A stretch of DNA of 64,000 bases from Azoarcus sp. L1K30 (GCF_018122735.1 NZ_JAGRRD010000001.1:4178665-4242664); one strand, 5' to 3'. Positions 28,669 through 38,933 are shown, counted from the first letter of the stretch. A program made the numbers and translations. Notes: generated by a model not told the origin, from the letters alone.

Positions 28669-30222
28669 ATGCTGGACGCCAATATCAAGACTCAACTGAA
28701 AGCCTACCTGGAACGGGTGACGCAGCCGATCGAGATCGTGGCGTCGCTGGACGATGGTGAAAAGTCGCGTGAGATGCAGGAATTGATCCGCGATGTTGCC
28801 GAGCAGTCGGCACTCATCAGCGTGATCGAACGGCGCGACGACGCCGAGCGCAAACCTTCGTTCTCCGTCGGCCCCAAGGGCGGGGAGGCGCGCGTGCGCT
28901 TTGCAGGCCTGCCGATGGGGCACGAATTCACCTCGCTGATCCTGGCCTTGCTGCAGAGCGCAGGCTATCCGCCCAAGGTCGAGGCGGACGTGATCGAGCA
29001 GATCAAGAGCCTCGAGGGCGAGTACCACTTCGAGACCTATATCTCGCTGTCCTGCCACAACTGCCCGGATGTGGTGCAGGCGCTCAACCTGCTTTCCATT
29101 CTCAATCCAAACATCCGCCACACCATGATCGACGGCGCGCTGTTTCAGGACGAGGTGGAGAAGCGCCAGATCATGGCGGTGCCTACGGTCTATATGAACG
29201 GCCAGGAGTTTGGCCAAGGCCGCATGGAACTGGGCGAAATCCTCGCCAGGATCGATACCGGTTCAGCCACGCGCGATGCTGCCAAGCTGTCGTCCAAGGA
29301 GCCGTTCGATGTACTCATCGTCGGTGGCGGACCGGCGGGTGCGGCGGCGGCGATCTATTCCGCACGCAAGGGCATACGCACCGGTATCGTCGCCGAGCGT
29401 TTTGGCGGCCAGGTGATGGACACGATGGGGATCGAGAACTTCATCTCGGTGAAGGAAACCCAGGGGCCGAAGCTGGTGGCCGCGCTCGAAGAGCACGTGA
29501 AGCAGTACGAAGTCGATGTCATGAACCTGCAGCGTGCCGCCAGGCTGGTGCCGGGCGACATGACCGAGGTGCAGCTCGAGAACGGTGGTTCGCTGAAGGC
29601 GAAAACCGTGATCCTGGCCACCGGTGCGCGCTGGCGCGAGATGAACGTGCCGGGCGAGCAGGCGTTCCGCGGCAAGGGTGTGGCCTACTGCCCCCACTGC
29701 GACGGGCCGCTGTTCAAGGGCAAGCGGGTGGCAGTGATCGGTGGCGGCAACTCGGGCGTCGAGGCGGCGATCGATCTCGCCGGCATCGTGGCCCACGTCA
29801 CCCTGCTCGAGTTCGCCGATACCCTGCGCGCCGATGCGGTACTGCAGAAGAAGCTCTACAGCCTGCCCAACGTCACCGTGATCAAGAGTGCCCAGACGAC
29901 CGAAGTAACGGGCACCGACAAGGTCAATGGCCTGGTGTACAAGGACCGCACGACCGACGAGGTGAAGCGGATCGAACTCGAAGGCATCTTCGTCCAGATC
30001 GGTCTGCTCCCGAACACCGACTTCATGAAGGGCACGATCGAACTGTCGCGCTTCGGTGAAGTGATCGTCGATGCCAAGGGCCAGACCTCGGTCCCGGGGA
30101 TCTTTGCTGCCGGCGACTGCACCACCGTGCCGTACAAGCAGATCATCATCGCCATGGGGGAGGGTTCCAAGGCCGCACTGAGCGCCTTCGATCACCTGAT
30201 CCGGAGCTCCGTCGACGCCTGA
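28669..30222 (+). CDS. ahpF: Alkyl hydroperoxide reductase flavoprotein subunit
   Basis: A 517-aa NADH:peroxiredoxin oxidoreductase that regenerates AhpC. The N-terminal tandem thioredoxin-fold domain holds the CHNC pair at residues 129 and 132. FAD binding is at [10 protein letters not shown] (about 218), the redox CPHC at about 345-348, NAD binding at [12 protein letters not shown], and the second FAD motif is GIFAAGDCT. Length and motif order match E. coli AhpF. A strong intrinsic terminator at 30244-30270 ends the unit. Confidence 0.97.
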   Translation: MLDANIKTQLKAYLERVTQPIEIVASLDDGEKSREMQELIRDVAEQSALISVIERRDDAERKPSFSVGPKGGEARVRFAGLPMGHEFTSLILALLQSAGYPPKVEADVIEQIKSLEGEYHFETYISLSCHNCPDVVQALNLLSILNPNIRHTMIDGALFQDEVEKRQIMAVPTVYMNGQEFGQGRMELGEILARIDTGSATRDAAKLSSKEPFDVLIVGGGPAGAAAAIYSARKGIRTGIVAERFGGQVMDTMGIENFISVKETQGPKLVAALEEHVKQYEVDVMNLQRAARLVPGDMTEVQLENGGSLKAKTVILATGARWREMNVPGEQAFRGKGVAYCPHCDGPLFKGKRVAVIGGGNSGVEAAIDLAGIVAHVTLLEFADTLRADAVLQKKLYSLPNVTVIKSAQTTEVTGTDKVNGLVYKDRTTDEVKRIELEGIFVQIGLLPNTDFMKGTIELSRFGEVIVDAKGQTSVPGIFAAGDCTTVPYKQIIIAMGEGSKAALSAFDHLIRSSVDA

Positions 30223-30243
30223 TCGCGTGTTGCGGCAACATGG

Positions 30244-30270
30244 ATGCCCCGCCGTGGCGCGGGGCATTTT
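30244..30270 (+). terminator. Intrinsic terminator after ahpF
   Basis: ATGCCCCGC, loop CGTGGC, GCGGGGCAT, then TTTT (stem 30244-30267), 22 bp past the ahpF stop. Confidence 0.9.
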
Positions 30271-30433
30271 CTTTGCAGTGGCTGCGGTGGCAGCATGCAG
30301 GCGATCGGGTTGAAAGCGGACCGAAAGCGATCCCATGCAGGATGGGCCCGCATCAGGCCGGCAGCCGTGTGCCCGGGCGCCGGATCATGCGAAGATAGTG
30401 CGTCCCCCGAACACTCAGCCGGAAGCAATCGAC

Positions 30434-30928
30434 ATGGACTTGCCTGCACACCAACTCACCATGACCGTCCTGATGACCCCGGAGATGGCCAATTTCTCCG
30501 GCAAGGTGCATGGCGGTGCCATTCTCAGACAACTCGACCAGGTCGCCTATGCCTGTGCCAGCCGCTATGCGGCGCGTTATTGCGTGACGCTATCGGTTGA
30601 CCAGGTGATGTTCCGTCAGCCGATCATGGTGGGCGAACTGGTGACCTTTCTCGCCAGTGTGAATTACACCGGCAAGTCTTCACTGGAGGTGGGTATCAAG
30701 GTGGTGGCGGAGAACATCCGCACCCAGGAGGTGCGCCATGCCAACAGCTGTTTCTTCACCATGGTGGCGGTGGACGACGATGGCAAGCCGGTGCCGGTAC
30801 CGCCGTTGAGGCCATTCAGTCCGGAGGAGAAGCGCCGCTTCGCCGCTGCGGCCACGCGCAAGGCATTGCGGCTCGAACTCGAAAAGCGCTTTGCGGAGAC
30901 GCATGGCAACGAACCCAAGGTCGATTGA
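30434..30928 (+). CDS. Hotdog-fold acyl-CoA thioesterase (YciA-like)
   Basis: A 164-aa single hotdog-domain protein. The start at MDLPAHQLTMTVLMTPEMAN is chosen because it matches the family N-terminus. The upstream open frame (to 30335) is out of character. The catalytic-region motif is FSGKVHGGAILRQLDQVAYAC, and GKSSLEVGIKVVAEN forms a central strand. It should hydrolyse acyl-CoA in the cytoplasm. The chain-length preference is unknown. Convergent with the decarboxylase operon. Confidence 0.85.
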   Translation: MDLPAHQLTMTVLMTPEMANFSGKVHGGAILRQLDQVAYACASRYAARYCVTLSVDQVMFRQPIMVGELVTFLASVNYTGKSSLEVGIKVVAENIRTQEVRHANSCFFTMVAVDDDGKPVPVPPLRPFSPEEKRRFAAAATRKALRLELEKRFAETHGNEPKVD

Positions 30929-30944
30929 GGCTGCGCGTTGCGAA

Positions 30945-32075
30945 TCAGTTGCCCAGCCTGGCGATGAAATAGCCGGCGACGATCGCGGTGCCGATGACCC
31001 CGGCCACGTTCGGTCCCATGGCATGCATCAGCAGGAAGTTGCCGGGGTCGGCCTTCTGTCCTTCGACCTGACTGACCCGCGCGGCCATCGGCACGGCCGA
31101 CACGCCGGCGGAGCCGATCAGCGGATTGATCTTTTCCGTCGACACCAGATTCATCAGCTTGGCCATCAGGACGCCCGAGGCCGTGGAGACGGCGAAGGCG
31201 ACGATGCCGAGACTGAGGATCTTCAGCGTCTCGGCCTGCAGAAAGCGGTCGCCGGTCATGGTGATGCCGACCGAGGTGCCGAGAAAGATGGTCACGATGT
31301 TGATGATCTCGTTCTGCGCCGCTTTGCTCAGGCGTTCCGCAACCCCGCACTCGCGCAGGAAGTTACCCAGCATCAACATGCCGATCAGCGCCGATGCGGC
31401 AGGAACGAGCAGGATGACCAGCACCGTGACCACCACAGCAAAGATGAGCTTTTCCGTCTTTGAAACCGGGCGCAGCGAGCGCATGCGGATGGCGCGCTCC
31501 TGCCGTGTCGTCAGTGCGCGCATGATCGGCGGCTGGATCAGCGGCACCAGCGCCATGTAGGAATAGGCCGCCACCGCAATCGGCGCCAGCAATTCGGGTG
31601 CCAGCTTGTTGGCGAGAAAGATCGAGGTTGGTCCGTCCGCACCGCCGATGATGCCGATGGCCGCCGCCTGATGGGTGGAGAATCCGAGCAGGCCAGCGCC
31701 GATGAAGGTGGCGAAGACACCGAACTGGGCGGCCGCACCGAGCAGGAAGGTGCGCGGGTTGGCGATGACCGGGCCGAAGTCGGTCAGCGCGCCGACGCCG
31801 AGAAAGATGATCGGCGGAAACAGCTCCAGATAGACGCCCTGCGAAATGTAGTGGAACAGGCCACCTGGCGTGTCGCCCACGGGCGGGTTCACCAGGCCTT
31901 CGGTGGGCAGGTTGGCCAGCAGCGCACCAAAGGCGATCGGCACCAGCAGCAGCGGCTCAAAATTCTTATATACCGCGAGATACAGCAGGCCGCACACGAC
32001 CCCCCACATGATCACCATGTTCGAGGTGACATGGCCGAAAGCCGTGAGGGCGAGAAGCTCGTTCAGCATGTCCAT
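30945..32075 (-). CDS. oadB: Na+-translocating acyl-CoA decarboxylase, beta subunit
   Basis: A 376-aa multi-span membrane protein that couples decarboxylation of the carboxybiotin carrier to Na+ export. The hallmark loop [20 protein letters not shown], which holds the Na+-binding Asp, is present, as are [19 protein letters not shown] and the conserved [17 protein letters not shown] near the C-terminus. It is the last gene of the four-gene operon, 53 bp after the biotin carrier. Confidence 0.94.
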   Translation of the reverse strand: MDMLNELLALTAFGHVTSNMVIMWGVVCGLLYLAVYKNFEPLLLVPIAFGALLANLPTEGLVNPPVGDTPGGLFHYISQGVYLELFPPIIFLGVGALTDFGPVIANPRTFLLGAAAQFGVFATFIGAGLLGFSTHQAAAIGIIGGADGPTSIFLANKLAPELLAPIAVAAYSYMALVPLIQPPIMRALTTRQERAIRMRSLRPVSKTEKLIFAVVVTVLVILLVPAASALIGMLMLGNFLRECGVAERLSKAAQNEIINIVTIFLGTSVGITMTGDRFLQAETLKILSLGIVAFAVSTASGVLMAKLMNLVSTEKINPLIGSAGVSAVPMAARVSQVEGQKADPGNFLLMHAMGPNVAGVIGTAIVAGYFIARLGN

Positions 32076-32128
32076 CGGATGGCCTTTGGGTGAGGGCTGC
32101 GGACGGTAGGCGCGAGGGGGCGCATGCC

Positions 32129-32530
32129 TCAGCCGATCGCCAGCAGTGCTTGGCCTTCGGCCACCGCGGTGCCGGGCGTGACCTTGACGGCGACGATCTG
32201 GCCGTCGCGCGGCGCGGTGATGTAGGTGTTCATCTTCATGGCTTCGAGCACGACGAGTTGCTGGCCTTGGGTGACATGCTGGCCAATGGTGACATCGATC
32301 GATACCACGGTGCCCGCGAGCGGGCTGGGAATGTTGCTCTCGTCGAGAGCATCCGTGGCCGGGGGTATTGGAGGCGGAGTCGGTACCGGAGTCGTTCGCG
32401 GGGCGGCGGCAATGACAGGAGCGGGGGTCGATGTGGCGCCCGGCGGCGGTGCGGCGGGGGCGGTTTCGTCGAGCTCCTCGACGCTGACGTCGTAGCTCCT
32501 GCCCTCAACGGTGATGCGGAAATGTCTCAT
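32129..32530 (-). CDS. Biotin carboxyl carrier subunit
   Basis: A 133-aa protein with the biotin attachment motif EAMKM (modified Lys) in [15 protein letters not shown]. It has an N-terminal strand ([20 protein letters not shown]) and a Pro/Ala/Thr-rich linker of about 45 residues, typical of gamma/delta carriers of membrane decarboxylases. The start at 32530 overlaps the oadG stop (ATGA). A longer open frame to 32890 is the shadow of the oadG gene. Confidence 0.93.
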   Translation of the reverse strand: MRHFRITVEGRSYDVSVEELDETAPAAPPPGATSTPAPVIAAAPRTTPVPTPPPIPPATDALDESNIPSPLAGTVVSIDVTIGQHVTQGQQLVVLEAMKMNTYITAPRDGQIVAVKVTPGTAVAEGQALLAIG

Positions 32531-32961
32531 GGCGTCCTCTTGCCGGGCGCTGCCGGCGCGGGTGTCGAATCGGTGGGCGTGGCGTCGTGATCGATATGTG
32601 GCGGTCCGGTCACGGCCCAGTCCCAGCGTACGCGGTGGGACGAGAACTGCTCGGTGCGGCCTTCGCGTGCCCAGCTCGATGCGAGGTGGGCAGGGGCTCG
32701 AACCGACACGATCCTGCCGCGACCGCCGGTCATGGCGGCGATCGCGGCCGAAATCGCCACCGCATGTGCAGGCGGAATGCCCGTTGGCGGCTGCGTGGCG
32801 GGCAGGGCTGGTGCAGTTGGCGGAGCCGCAGGGATCTTGCGGCCAGCGCCCCGGGCCAGCACTTGCCCGGTCAGCGCACACACCATCCATAACAGTGAAA
32901 GTGCGACCAGCACCACGGTGAAACCCGACAGGATGAAGGCGAGCGAATCGATGATGTCCAT
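32527..32961 (-). CDS. oadG: Na+-pumping decarboxylase gamma subunit (OadG-like)
   Basis: A 144-aa small membrane subunit. One N-terminal membrane helix (DSLAFILSGFTVVLVALSLL) is followed by a Pro/Ala-rich cytoplasmic linker and a soluble tail. The family holds the complex together and may bind the carrier. Here the C-terminal part is longer and more polar (SSWAREGRTEQFSSHRVRWD) than in the smallest OadG proteins. 18 bp after the carboxyltransferase gene. Confidence 0.8.
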   Translation of the reverse strand: MDIIDSLAFILSGFTVVLVALSLLWMVCALTGQVLARGAGRKIPAAPPTAPALPATQPPTGIPPAHAVAISAAIAAMTGGRGRIVSVRAPAHLASSWAREGRTEQFSSHRVRWDWAVTGPPHIDHDATPTDSTPAPAAPGKRTP

Positions 32962-32979
32962 GGCTTTCGCGATTCCAGC

Positions 32980-34533
32980 CTACAGCGGGATGTTGCCGTG
33001 CTTCTTCGGCGGGCGTGTCTCGCGCTTGGACAGCAGCGAACGCAGGGCCAGCGAAACCGCGGCACGGGTGCGGCGTGGCTGAATCACGTCATGCACGAAC
33101 ATGCGCGCGGCCGACTGGTAGGGTGATGCGAATTCGGCGCGATAGGCGTCGATCAGCTCGCGGCGGCGGGCCGCCTGATCTTCTGCCTCGTCGATTTCCT
33201 TGCGGTACAGGATGTTGACCGCGCCTTCCGCACCCATGACCGCAATCTCGGCAGTGGGCCACGCCAGCACGAGATCGGCGCCCATGTCGCGCGAACACAT
33301 GGCGAGAAAGGCGCCACCGTATGCCTTTCGCATGATCACGGTGATCTTGGGTACGGTCGATGCGCCGTAGGCAAACAGCATCTTGGCGCCATGACGGATG
33401 ATGCCCTGCTTCTCCTGCGCGACGCCGGGCAGGAAGCCGGGCACATCGACCAGCGTGACCAGCGGAATGTTGAAGATGTTGCAGAAGCGGATGAAGCGGG
33501 CAGCCTTGTCCGATGCGTCGATATCGAGCGTGCCGGCCTTGACCAAAGGCTGGTTGGCGACGAAGCCGACGATCACGCCGTCGATGCGGCCGAGACCGAT
33601 CACGATATTGGCAGCGAAGTCCTTTTGTACCTCAAGAAAGCTGTCCTCGTCTGCGATACGGGCGATGATCTCCTTGACGTCGTAGGCGACCTTCGAGTCC
33701 GCGGGCAGGAGATCTTCCACCGCGAGGTCGTCGTGCAGGGAAATCTCCTCATCCAATCGATGCGGTGGGTCCATCATGTTGTTCGACGGCAGATAGCTCA
33801 GCAACTGACGTACCAAGGCGAGGGCGTGGCGATCGTCTTCGGCAATGAAGTGAATGTTGCCCGAATCGCGCGCATGAGCCTCGGCCGATCCGATCTCCTC
33901 CATCGTCGTGTGCTGGCCGGTGACCGCGCGAATGACTTCCGGCCCGCAAATGAACATGCTGGCCGTGTGGCGCGTCATGATGAGGAAATCCATCATTGCG
34001 GGTGAATACACCGCGCCGCCCGCGCAAGGCCCGCAGATCACCGCGATCTGCGGTACGACGCCAGACATGAGGACATTGCGGTTGAAGACCTGGCCGTAGC
34101 CGGACAGGCTCTCGACCCCTTCCTGAATTCGGGCGCCGCCCGAATCGTTAAAGCCGACCAGCGGCATGCCGCCGCGGGCGGCATGGTCCATCAGTTCGCA
34201 GATCTTGCGCGCATGCACCGCGCCGAGCGAGCCGCCGGCGATCATGAAGTCCTGGCTGAATCCCGCAACCGGTCGCCCGTCAATGAAGCCGATTCCGGTG
34301 ATGACGCCGTCGGTGGGCAGGGATTTTCTGTCCATGCCGAAACCGCGCGTTTCGTGCTGGGCATGCAGACCGAACTCCTGGAAGGTACCCTTGGCGTAGA
34401 GTCCGTCGAGGCGCTCGCGCGCGCTCAGTTGTCCTTTCGCGTGACGCTTTGCGATGCGCTCGGGGCCCCCCGATGCCAGTGCTTCGGCCTGACGTCGCGC
34501 GAGTTCGTCGAGCAACTTGTTGTCCATTGCCAT
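32980..34533 (-). CDS. Carboxyltransferase subunit of a methylmalonyl-/glutaconyl-CoA-type decarboxylase
   Basis: A 517-aa PccB/MmdA-type carboxyltransferase. Paired crotonase-fold domains show VGFNDSGGARIQEGVESLSG (acyl-CoA site) and FLPGVAQEKQGIIRHGAKML. Length and order agree with MmdA. Because oadG, a biotin carrier and oadB follow, this is the decarboxylase alpha subunit and not a propionyl-CoA carboxylase half. The substrate (methylmalonyl-CoA, glutaconyl-CoA or malonyl-CoA) cannot be read from sequence. MAMDNKLLDELARRQ has an alternative Met at residue 3. The operon would conserve decarboxylation energy as a Na+ gradient, useful during anaerobic aromatic or dicarboxylate breakdown. Confidence 0.9.
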   Translation of the reverse strand: MAMDNKLLDELARRQAEALASGGPERIAKRHAKGQLSARERLDGLYAKGTFQEFGLHAQHETRGFGMDRKSLPTDGVITGIGFIDGRPVAGFSQDFMIAGGSLGAVHARKICELMDHAARGGMPLVGFNDSGGARIQEGVESLSGYGQVFNRNVLMSGVVPQIAVICGPCAGGAVYSPAMMDFLIMTRHTASMFICGPEVIRAVTGQHTTMEEIGSAEAHARDSGNIHFIAEDDRHALALVRQLLSYLPSNNMMDPPHRLDEEISLHDDLAVEDLLPADSKVAYDVKEIIARIADEDSFLEVQKDFAANIVIGLGRIDGVIVGFVANQPLVKAGTLDIDASDKAARFIRFCNIFNIPLVTLVDVPGFLPGVAQEKQGIIRHGAKMLFAYGASTVPKITVIMRKAYGGAFLAMCSRDMGADLVLAWPTAEIAVMGAEGAVNILYRKEIDEAEDQAARRRELIDAYRAEFASPYQSAARMFVHDVIQPRRTRAAVSLALRSLLSKRETRPPKKHGNIPL

Positions 34534-34665
34534 GCATTCCCCTCAGGGCAGGGTGATTACTTGATGCCTTGGCTGGCCTCGACGGCCCGCAGGGATGAAC
34601 CTTAGCACGGACTTCGGCAAATCAGACTAGTGGGATGTCTCGGTATCCTGCTGTCGAACGGGGGC

Positions 34666-37600
34666 TCATGCCAGTTGGTCGAGCTGTTCGAGAAGTGCAT
34701 TGCGCAGCACGATCAACTCGCCCATCCTGTCGCAGGCTTCCGCGCCTTGTTGCTGTTCATGCCACGCACAAAGTTCGGCGCCCAGTTGGTGGACCTGCTG
34801 GTGGATGGCGTGCAACCGGGTCAGGGCGGGCTCGCCATCGCGATGGCTGAGACCACCGGAGTCGAGCCAGTGGCCCAGTGCGCATTCGTGGCAATCCAGA
34901 GCGGGTGGGGTCTTGCGCTTGCCCCTCAGGTAGTGCTCAAGGCTGTTGATCCAGGCGCGGTGTTCGGCGGCGGCAAAAATCAGCGGACGCTCTGCGCGCT
35001 TGACCTGCGTACGCATCCGCCATTTCGGATCGGGTTGCCATGTCTTGCACCATTGCGGAATCAGGTCTGCCGGCATTGGTCGGGCGATGCCATAGCCTTG
35101 AGCCAGCTCACACCCCAATTGCAGCAGTATTTCGCCGTGTTCCGCCGACTCCACGCCCTCGGCAATCACACCACGCCGAAAAGCTGCTGCAAGTCCCAGA
35201 ACGCTGTCGACGATGGCCAGGTCGTCCGGGTCGATCAGGATGTCGCGCACGAAGCTCTGGTCGATCTTGAGTTGTGTGACCGGCAGGTGCTTCAGGTAGG
35301 TCAGCGATGAGTAGCCGGTGCCGAAGTCGTCCAGCGAGAACTTCACCCCGATCTCGCCGCAGGCCTTGATGACTTGGGCAACGCCAGCGAGGTCTTCGAG
35401 CGCGCTCGTCTCCAGGACCTCGAGCTCGACGTAGGCGGGCGAGATCAGCGGGTGGGCCGCAAGAATGTTGCGCAGCGCGTCCACAAAGCCCGGGTCGCGC
35501 AATTGGCGGGCACCGACATTGATGCTGGCATGCAGTTCGAGACCGAGTGCATGCCAGGCTTCCATCTGGGTCAGGGTGGTATCGATCACCCAGTGGCCAA
35601 GCTCGACCGACAGTGGATGGTTTTCGATGACGGGCAGAAAGGCGCCCGGAAGAATCAGGCCCTTGTCGGGGTGCTGCCATCGGAGCAGGGCCTCGGTACC
35701 GACGATTTCACCGCTGCGCATGTTGACCTTGGGCTGGTAGTGCATCACGAATTCGCGTTCGTTCAGTGCCTGCCGGATGCGTTCCACGCTCTCGTAATGC
35801 CCCCGCACCGTGCGGTCGTGCTCGGCGTCGAAAAGGTGGTAGCAGTTCTTGCCCGAGAGCTTTGCCTGATACATGGATTGATCGGCCTGGCGCAGCAGCT
35901 GGTCCGCGTCCACAGGTTCGGGCTGTGGATAGAAGGTGACGCCAACGCTGGCCGAGACCTGGATGAGCAGTTTTCCGGTGTGGACCGGCTGGGCGGCGGC
36001 GGAAAGCAGCCGGGTGATCAGCACGACACTGTCCTGCAGGGCGTCGATATCGGCCAGTACAGCCACGAATTCGTCGCCGCCAAGGCGGGCGAGCGTGTCC
36101 CCTTCGCGCAGCGCCTGGCGCATGCGTGCAGCCACGGTCATCAGCAATTGATCTCCCACGTCGTGCCCGTGCCTGTCGTTGATCGACTTGAAGCCGTCGA
36201 GGTCCAGATAGGCGACGGCCAGCCGCTTGCGGCGGCGCTGCGTCTGCGCCATGGCCTGCTGCAGGCGGTCGGCGAGCAGGACCCGGTTGGGCAGTGCGGT
36301 GAGCGCATCGTAGTGGGCGATGTGCTCAAGGCGGGCCTCGTGCTCCTTGAGCCGCGAAATGTCGGAGAACAGTGAGACGTAGCGCAGCACCCTGCCCTCG
36401 GCATCGCGCACGGCGCTGATTGTCTGCATCTCGGCATACACCTCGCCGGTCTTGCGCCGGTTCCACACTTCGCCCGACCACTGCCCCTCGCTGAGCAGGG
36501 TTTGCCACATCGCCGCGTAGAATTCGGCAGGTTGAAGGCCGGACTTGAGAATGCGCGGGTTCTTGCCGATGACCTCGTCGGCGCTGAAACCGGTGGTGCG
36601 GCAAAATGCCTGATTGACATCGATGATCGTGCCGTCCGGTGCGGTGATCATGATCGCTTCGAGTGCATGGGTGAAAACACTGGCGGCCAGATGGAGTTTT
36701 TCCTCGGCTTCCCTGTCTCTCGTGATGTCTGCGATGTCGCCGATGTAGTGCTGGAGTCTGCCCTCGCCATCGCGCACGGCGGCAATCGTCATGCGAACGT
36801 GGTAGTGGCTGCCGTCCTTGCGTCGATTGATCAGCTCTCCGCGCCAGTGCCCGGTATCGAGCAGGGACCGCCACATGTCTTCATAGAATGACCTGTCATG
36901 TACGCCTGAGCCAAGAAGGCGCGGATTGCGTCCGACGACCTCTGCGGCGTCGTATCCGGTGATCCGGGTGAATGCAGCGTTGACGGAGATGATGTCGGCA
37001 TTGAGGTCGGTGATGACGATTCCTTCCGCACTGGCATCGAACACCGAGGCATTGATGCGCTGCAGGCGTTCTGCTTCGGCTCTTTGCGTGATCAATTGGG
37101 CACGACGGCGGTAGAACGCGATGCCGATGGCGATGACCGCAAGCAAGGCGGGGGTGACGACGGCGAGCAAGGCTTTCGCTTCGCTTCGCCATTGTGCCAG
37201 CGCTGCGTCGTGGTTCAGGTGGGTGAGGACGATGAAGGGATATAGCGGCGATGAGCGGAACGCCGTGAGCGTGGCGGGGCCGCTGTCCGTTGCGCCAGCA
37301 TAGGTACCGAATTCGGTATCGGCCAGTTTCAGTATTGCGGGATTGGACGCGCGCAGCGCGCCGGGCCTGGCATCGTGATGGGTGCCGGTGAGCAGCGTGC
37401 CATCATATCGCAGCACTTCCGCCCATGCAGTGTCGGTGGCCAGCGCGCGTTGCATGTAATTGACGAAATAGTCGGAATTGAGCGCGATGAGGATGGTATA
37501 GGAGCCGCCATCGGTGTTCAGGGTACGCGACACGGGAATGAAGCTGCGCGCATTGACCGCGACCGGGGCGCCTGCATTCGATGGGCGGCCATCGACAAAA

Positions 37601-38046
37601 TCGCGGCCCTCCCACGGCGCGCCGATGCGGAAGATGTCTCTGCCGTTGTCGGCTGGGGGCAGAAATCCGTGCATTGCCACGGCCAGGCCGATGTTACGCG
37701 GATTGGTGCTGACGATGATGCGCCCGTCCGGATCGAGAAAGGACATCGAGCGCAGGAATGGTGCGTGGAGGAGGGTTGCGTCAAAGCTGGCCTTGATCGC
37801 GACCGGGTCGAGCGAATTCCCATTGTGCGAAACGGCGTTCAGCGCGGCAAGTTCGGCGATCTTCGTGCTCTGGGTCAGGAAGCTTTCGAGACTGCGCGTA
37901 TGTAGTGCAGAAACTTCGAAACCTGTGCTGATGGCATCCGCCTGCAAGCGCCACAGGGTGAAGCCGGTGATGGCCATCATGCCGCAGCAAAACAGCGCAA
38001 GGGCAGATGCAACCGTCAGGCGTAGCTGACGAATGGATTGCGTCAT
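34666..38046 (-). CDS. Membrane PAS-PAS-GGDEF-EAL protein with C-terminal CZB-type zinc domain
   Basis: A 1126-aa cyclic-di-GMP enzyme. The start at MTQSIRQLRLTVASALALF overlaps the stop of the upstream binding-protein gene (ATGA, 38043-38046). Membrane helices lie at about 12-32 and 288-308, framing a periplasmic sensor. Two PAS/PAC units occupy about 325-440 and 450-565. The GGDEF domain (LARLGGDEF) and an EAL domain (EALLRW, ELEVLETS, DDFGTGYSSL, IAEGVES) are intact, so both synthase and phosphodiesterase activities are possible. The last about 105 residues carry EHRAW, ECALGHWL and LHAIHQQVH, the His/Cys pattern of chemoreceptor zinc-binding domains. Input may come from the cotranscribed binding protein and from zinc or redox. 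Confidence 0.9.
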   Translation of the reverse strand: MTQSIRQLRLTVASALALFCCGMMAITGFTLWRLQADAISTGFEVSALHTRSLESFLTQSTKIAELAALNAVSHNGNSLDPVAIKASFDATLLHAPFLRSMSFLDPDGRIIVSTNPRNIGLAVAMHGFLPPADNGRDIFRIGAPWEGRDFVDGRPSNAGAPVAVNARSFIPVSRTLNTDGGSYTILIALNSDYFVNYMQRALATDTAWAEVLRYDGTLLTGTHHDARPGALRASNPAILKLADTEFGTYAGATDSGPATLTAFRSSPLYPFIVLTHLNHDAALAQWRSEAKALLAVVTPALLAVIAIGIAFYRRRAQLITQRAEAERLQRINASVFDASAEGIVITDLNADIISVNAAFTRITGYDAAEVVGRNPRLLGSGVHDRSFYEDMWRSLLDTGHWRGELINRRKDGSHYHVRMTIAAVRDGEGRLQHYIGDIADITRDREAEEKLHLAASVFTHALEAIMITAPDGTIIDVNQAFCRTTGFSADEVIGKNPRILKSGLQPAEFYAAMWQTLLSEGQWSGEVWNRRKTGEVYAEMQTISAVRDAEGRVLRYVSLFSDISRLKEHEARLEHIAHYDALTALPNRVLLADRLQQAMAQTQRRRKRLAVAYLDLDGFKSINDRHGHDVGDQLLMTVAARMRQALREGDTLARLGGDEFVAVLADIDALQDSVVLITRLLSAAAQPVHTGKLLIQVSASVGVTFYPQPEPVDADQLLRQADQSMYQAKLSGKNCYHLFDAEHDRTVRGHYESVERIRQALNEREFVMHYQPKVNMRSGEIVGTEALLRWQHPDKGLILPGAFLPVIENHPLSVELGHWVIDTTLTQMEAWHALGLELHASINVGARQLRDPGFVDALRNILAAHPLISPAYVELEVLETSALEDLAGVAQVIKACGEIGVKFSLDDFGTGYSSLTYLKHLPVTQLKIDQSFVRDILIDPDDLAIVDSVLGLAAAFRRGVIAEGVESAEHGEILLQLGCELAQGYGIARPMPADLIPQWCKTWQPDPKWRMRTQVKRAERPLIFAAAEHRAWINSLEHYLRGKRKTPPALDCHECALGHWLDSGGLSHRDGEPALTRLHAIHQQVHQLGAELCAWHEQQQGAEACDRMGELIVLRNALLEQLDQLA

Positions 38047-38933
38047 GGCGCCACGATGGGGTCGAGCTTGTGGCGTCGCGCCGCCGTCATCAGGCGTCCG
38101 TCGCGCTTGATATCGCTGACGAAACGTTCGAGGCGGTCGTGCCATTCATCGTCGCCCGGTTGCATGGCATAGGCGTAGGGCGTGACGTGGTAGGTGCTGT
38201 CCGGCGACACGAGTCGGGCCCACTCGGTCGTCGCGAGAAAACGCTGGATGTAGGGGTAGTCGGTCATGAACACGTCTGCACGGCCGGACTGAACCTCCTG
38301 CTCGCGCGCGAAGGGCGTGTCCAGTACCAGCAACTCCGCGAACTTCAGTTTCTGCCTCATGATGGGCTCGTGCAGCGTGCCCCGTGCTACTGCGACCACC
38401 GTGCCGGGCTTGTCGATGTCGTTCCATTGCGCGATCCGGCGATTGGTCTTTGACGTGATCGCATAGATATCACTGGCAAGGTGCGGCTGGGTGAATCGGA
38501 GCTTTTCGAGACGCTGAGGCGTGATGCCCACCGCGAACATGGCGACGTCGCAACGATCCGCACCGATATCGTCGATCAGTCGCGAGAACGCACTATCGAC
38601 AAAGGCAACCTCGACGCCGAGGTCCTTGCCCAGTTCGCGTGCCATGTCGATATCGATGCCCGACAGTTCCTGCGTTCGCGGGTTGCGGTAACTGATGCCG
38701 TAGTAGTCGGGCCAGATGCAGACTCGCACCTGCCGGTTTGCGAGCACGCGTTCGAGCCGGCTGACCGCCTTGGCTGGGGCGTCTGCTGTTTCCGCCGCCT
38801 GCAAGGCCGGCAATAGGCCTGCGAGGAGAAGGAGCGTGATCCCGAGCCGGTTGATGACGGTCCTGCGGGAATGAGAGGGTTTGCCGGGCATGGTGGGATC
38901 TCGACCGGAAAAAGTGCACATATTCTCATTCAA
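38043..38933 (-). CDS. Periplasmic solute-binding protein (SBP_bac_3 type)
   Basis: A 296-aa protein of the amino-acid-binding family. A signal region (RLGITLLLLAGLLPALQAAE) follows a basic N-terminus, then the domain: VRVCIWPDYYGISYRNPRT, LSGIDIDMARELGKDLG, DRCDVAMFAVGITPQRLEKL and YAMQPGDDEWHDRLERFV. The start at 38933 has an AAGG ribosome site. Met codons at 38921 and 38891 are alternatives. No transporter membrane or ATPase genes are nearby. Instead it overlaps the GGDEF-EAL gene, so it probably presents a ligand to that sensor and does not feed uptake. Confidence 0.85.
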   Translation of the reverse strand: MNENMCTFSGRDPTMPGKPSHSRRTVINRLGITLLLLAGLLPALQAAETADAPAKAVSRLERVLANRQVRVCIWPDYYGISYRNPRTQELSGIDIDMARELGKDLGVEVAFVDSAFSRLIDDIGADRCDVAMFAVGITPQRLEKLRFTQPHLASDIYAITSKTNRRIAQWNDIDKPGTVVAVARGTLHEPIMRQKLKFAELLVLDTPFAREQEVQSGRADVFMTDYPYIQRFLATTEWARLVSPDSTYHVTPYAYAMQPGDDEWHDRLERFVSDIKRDGRLMTAARRHKLDPIVAP

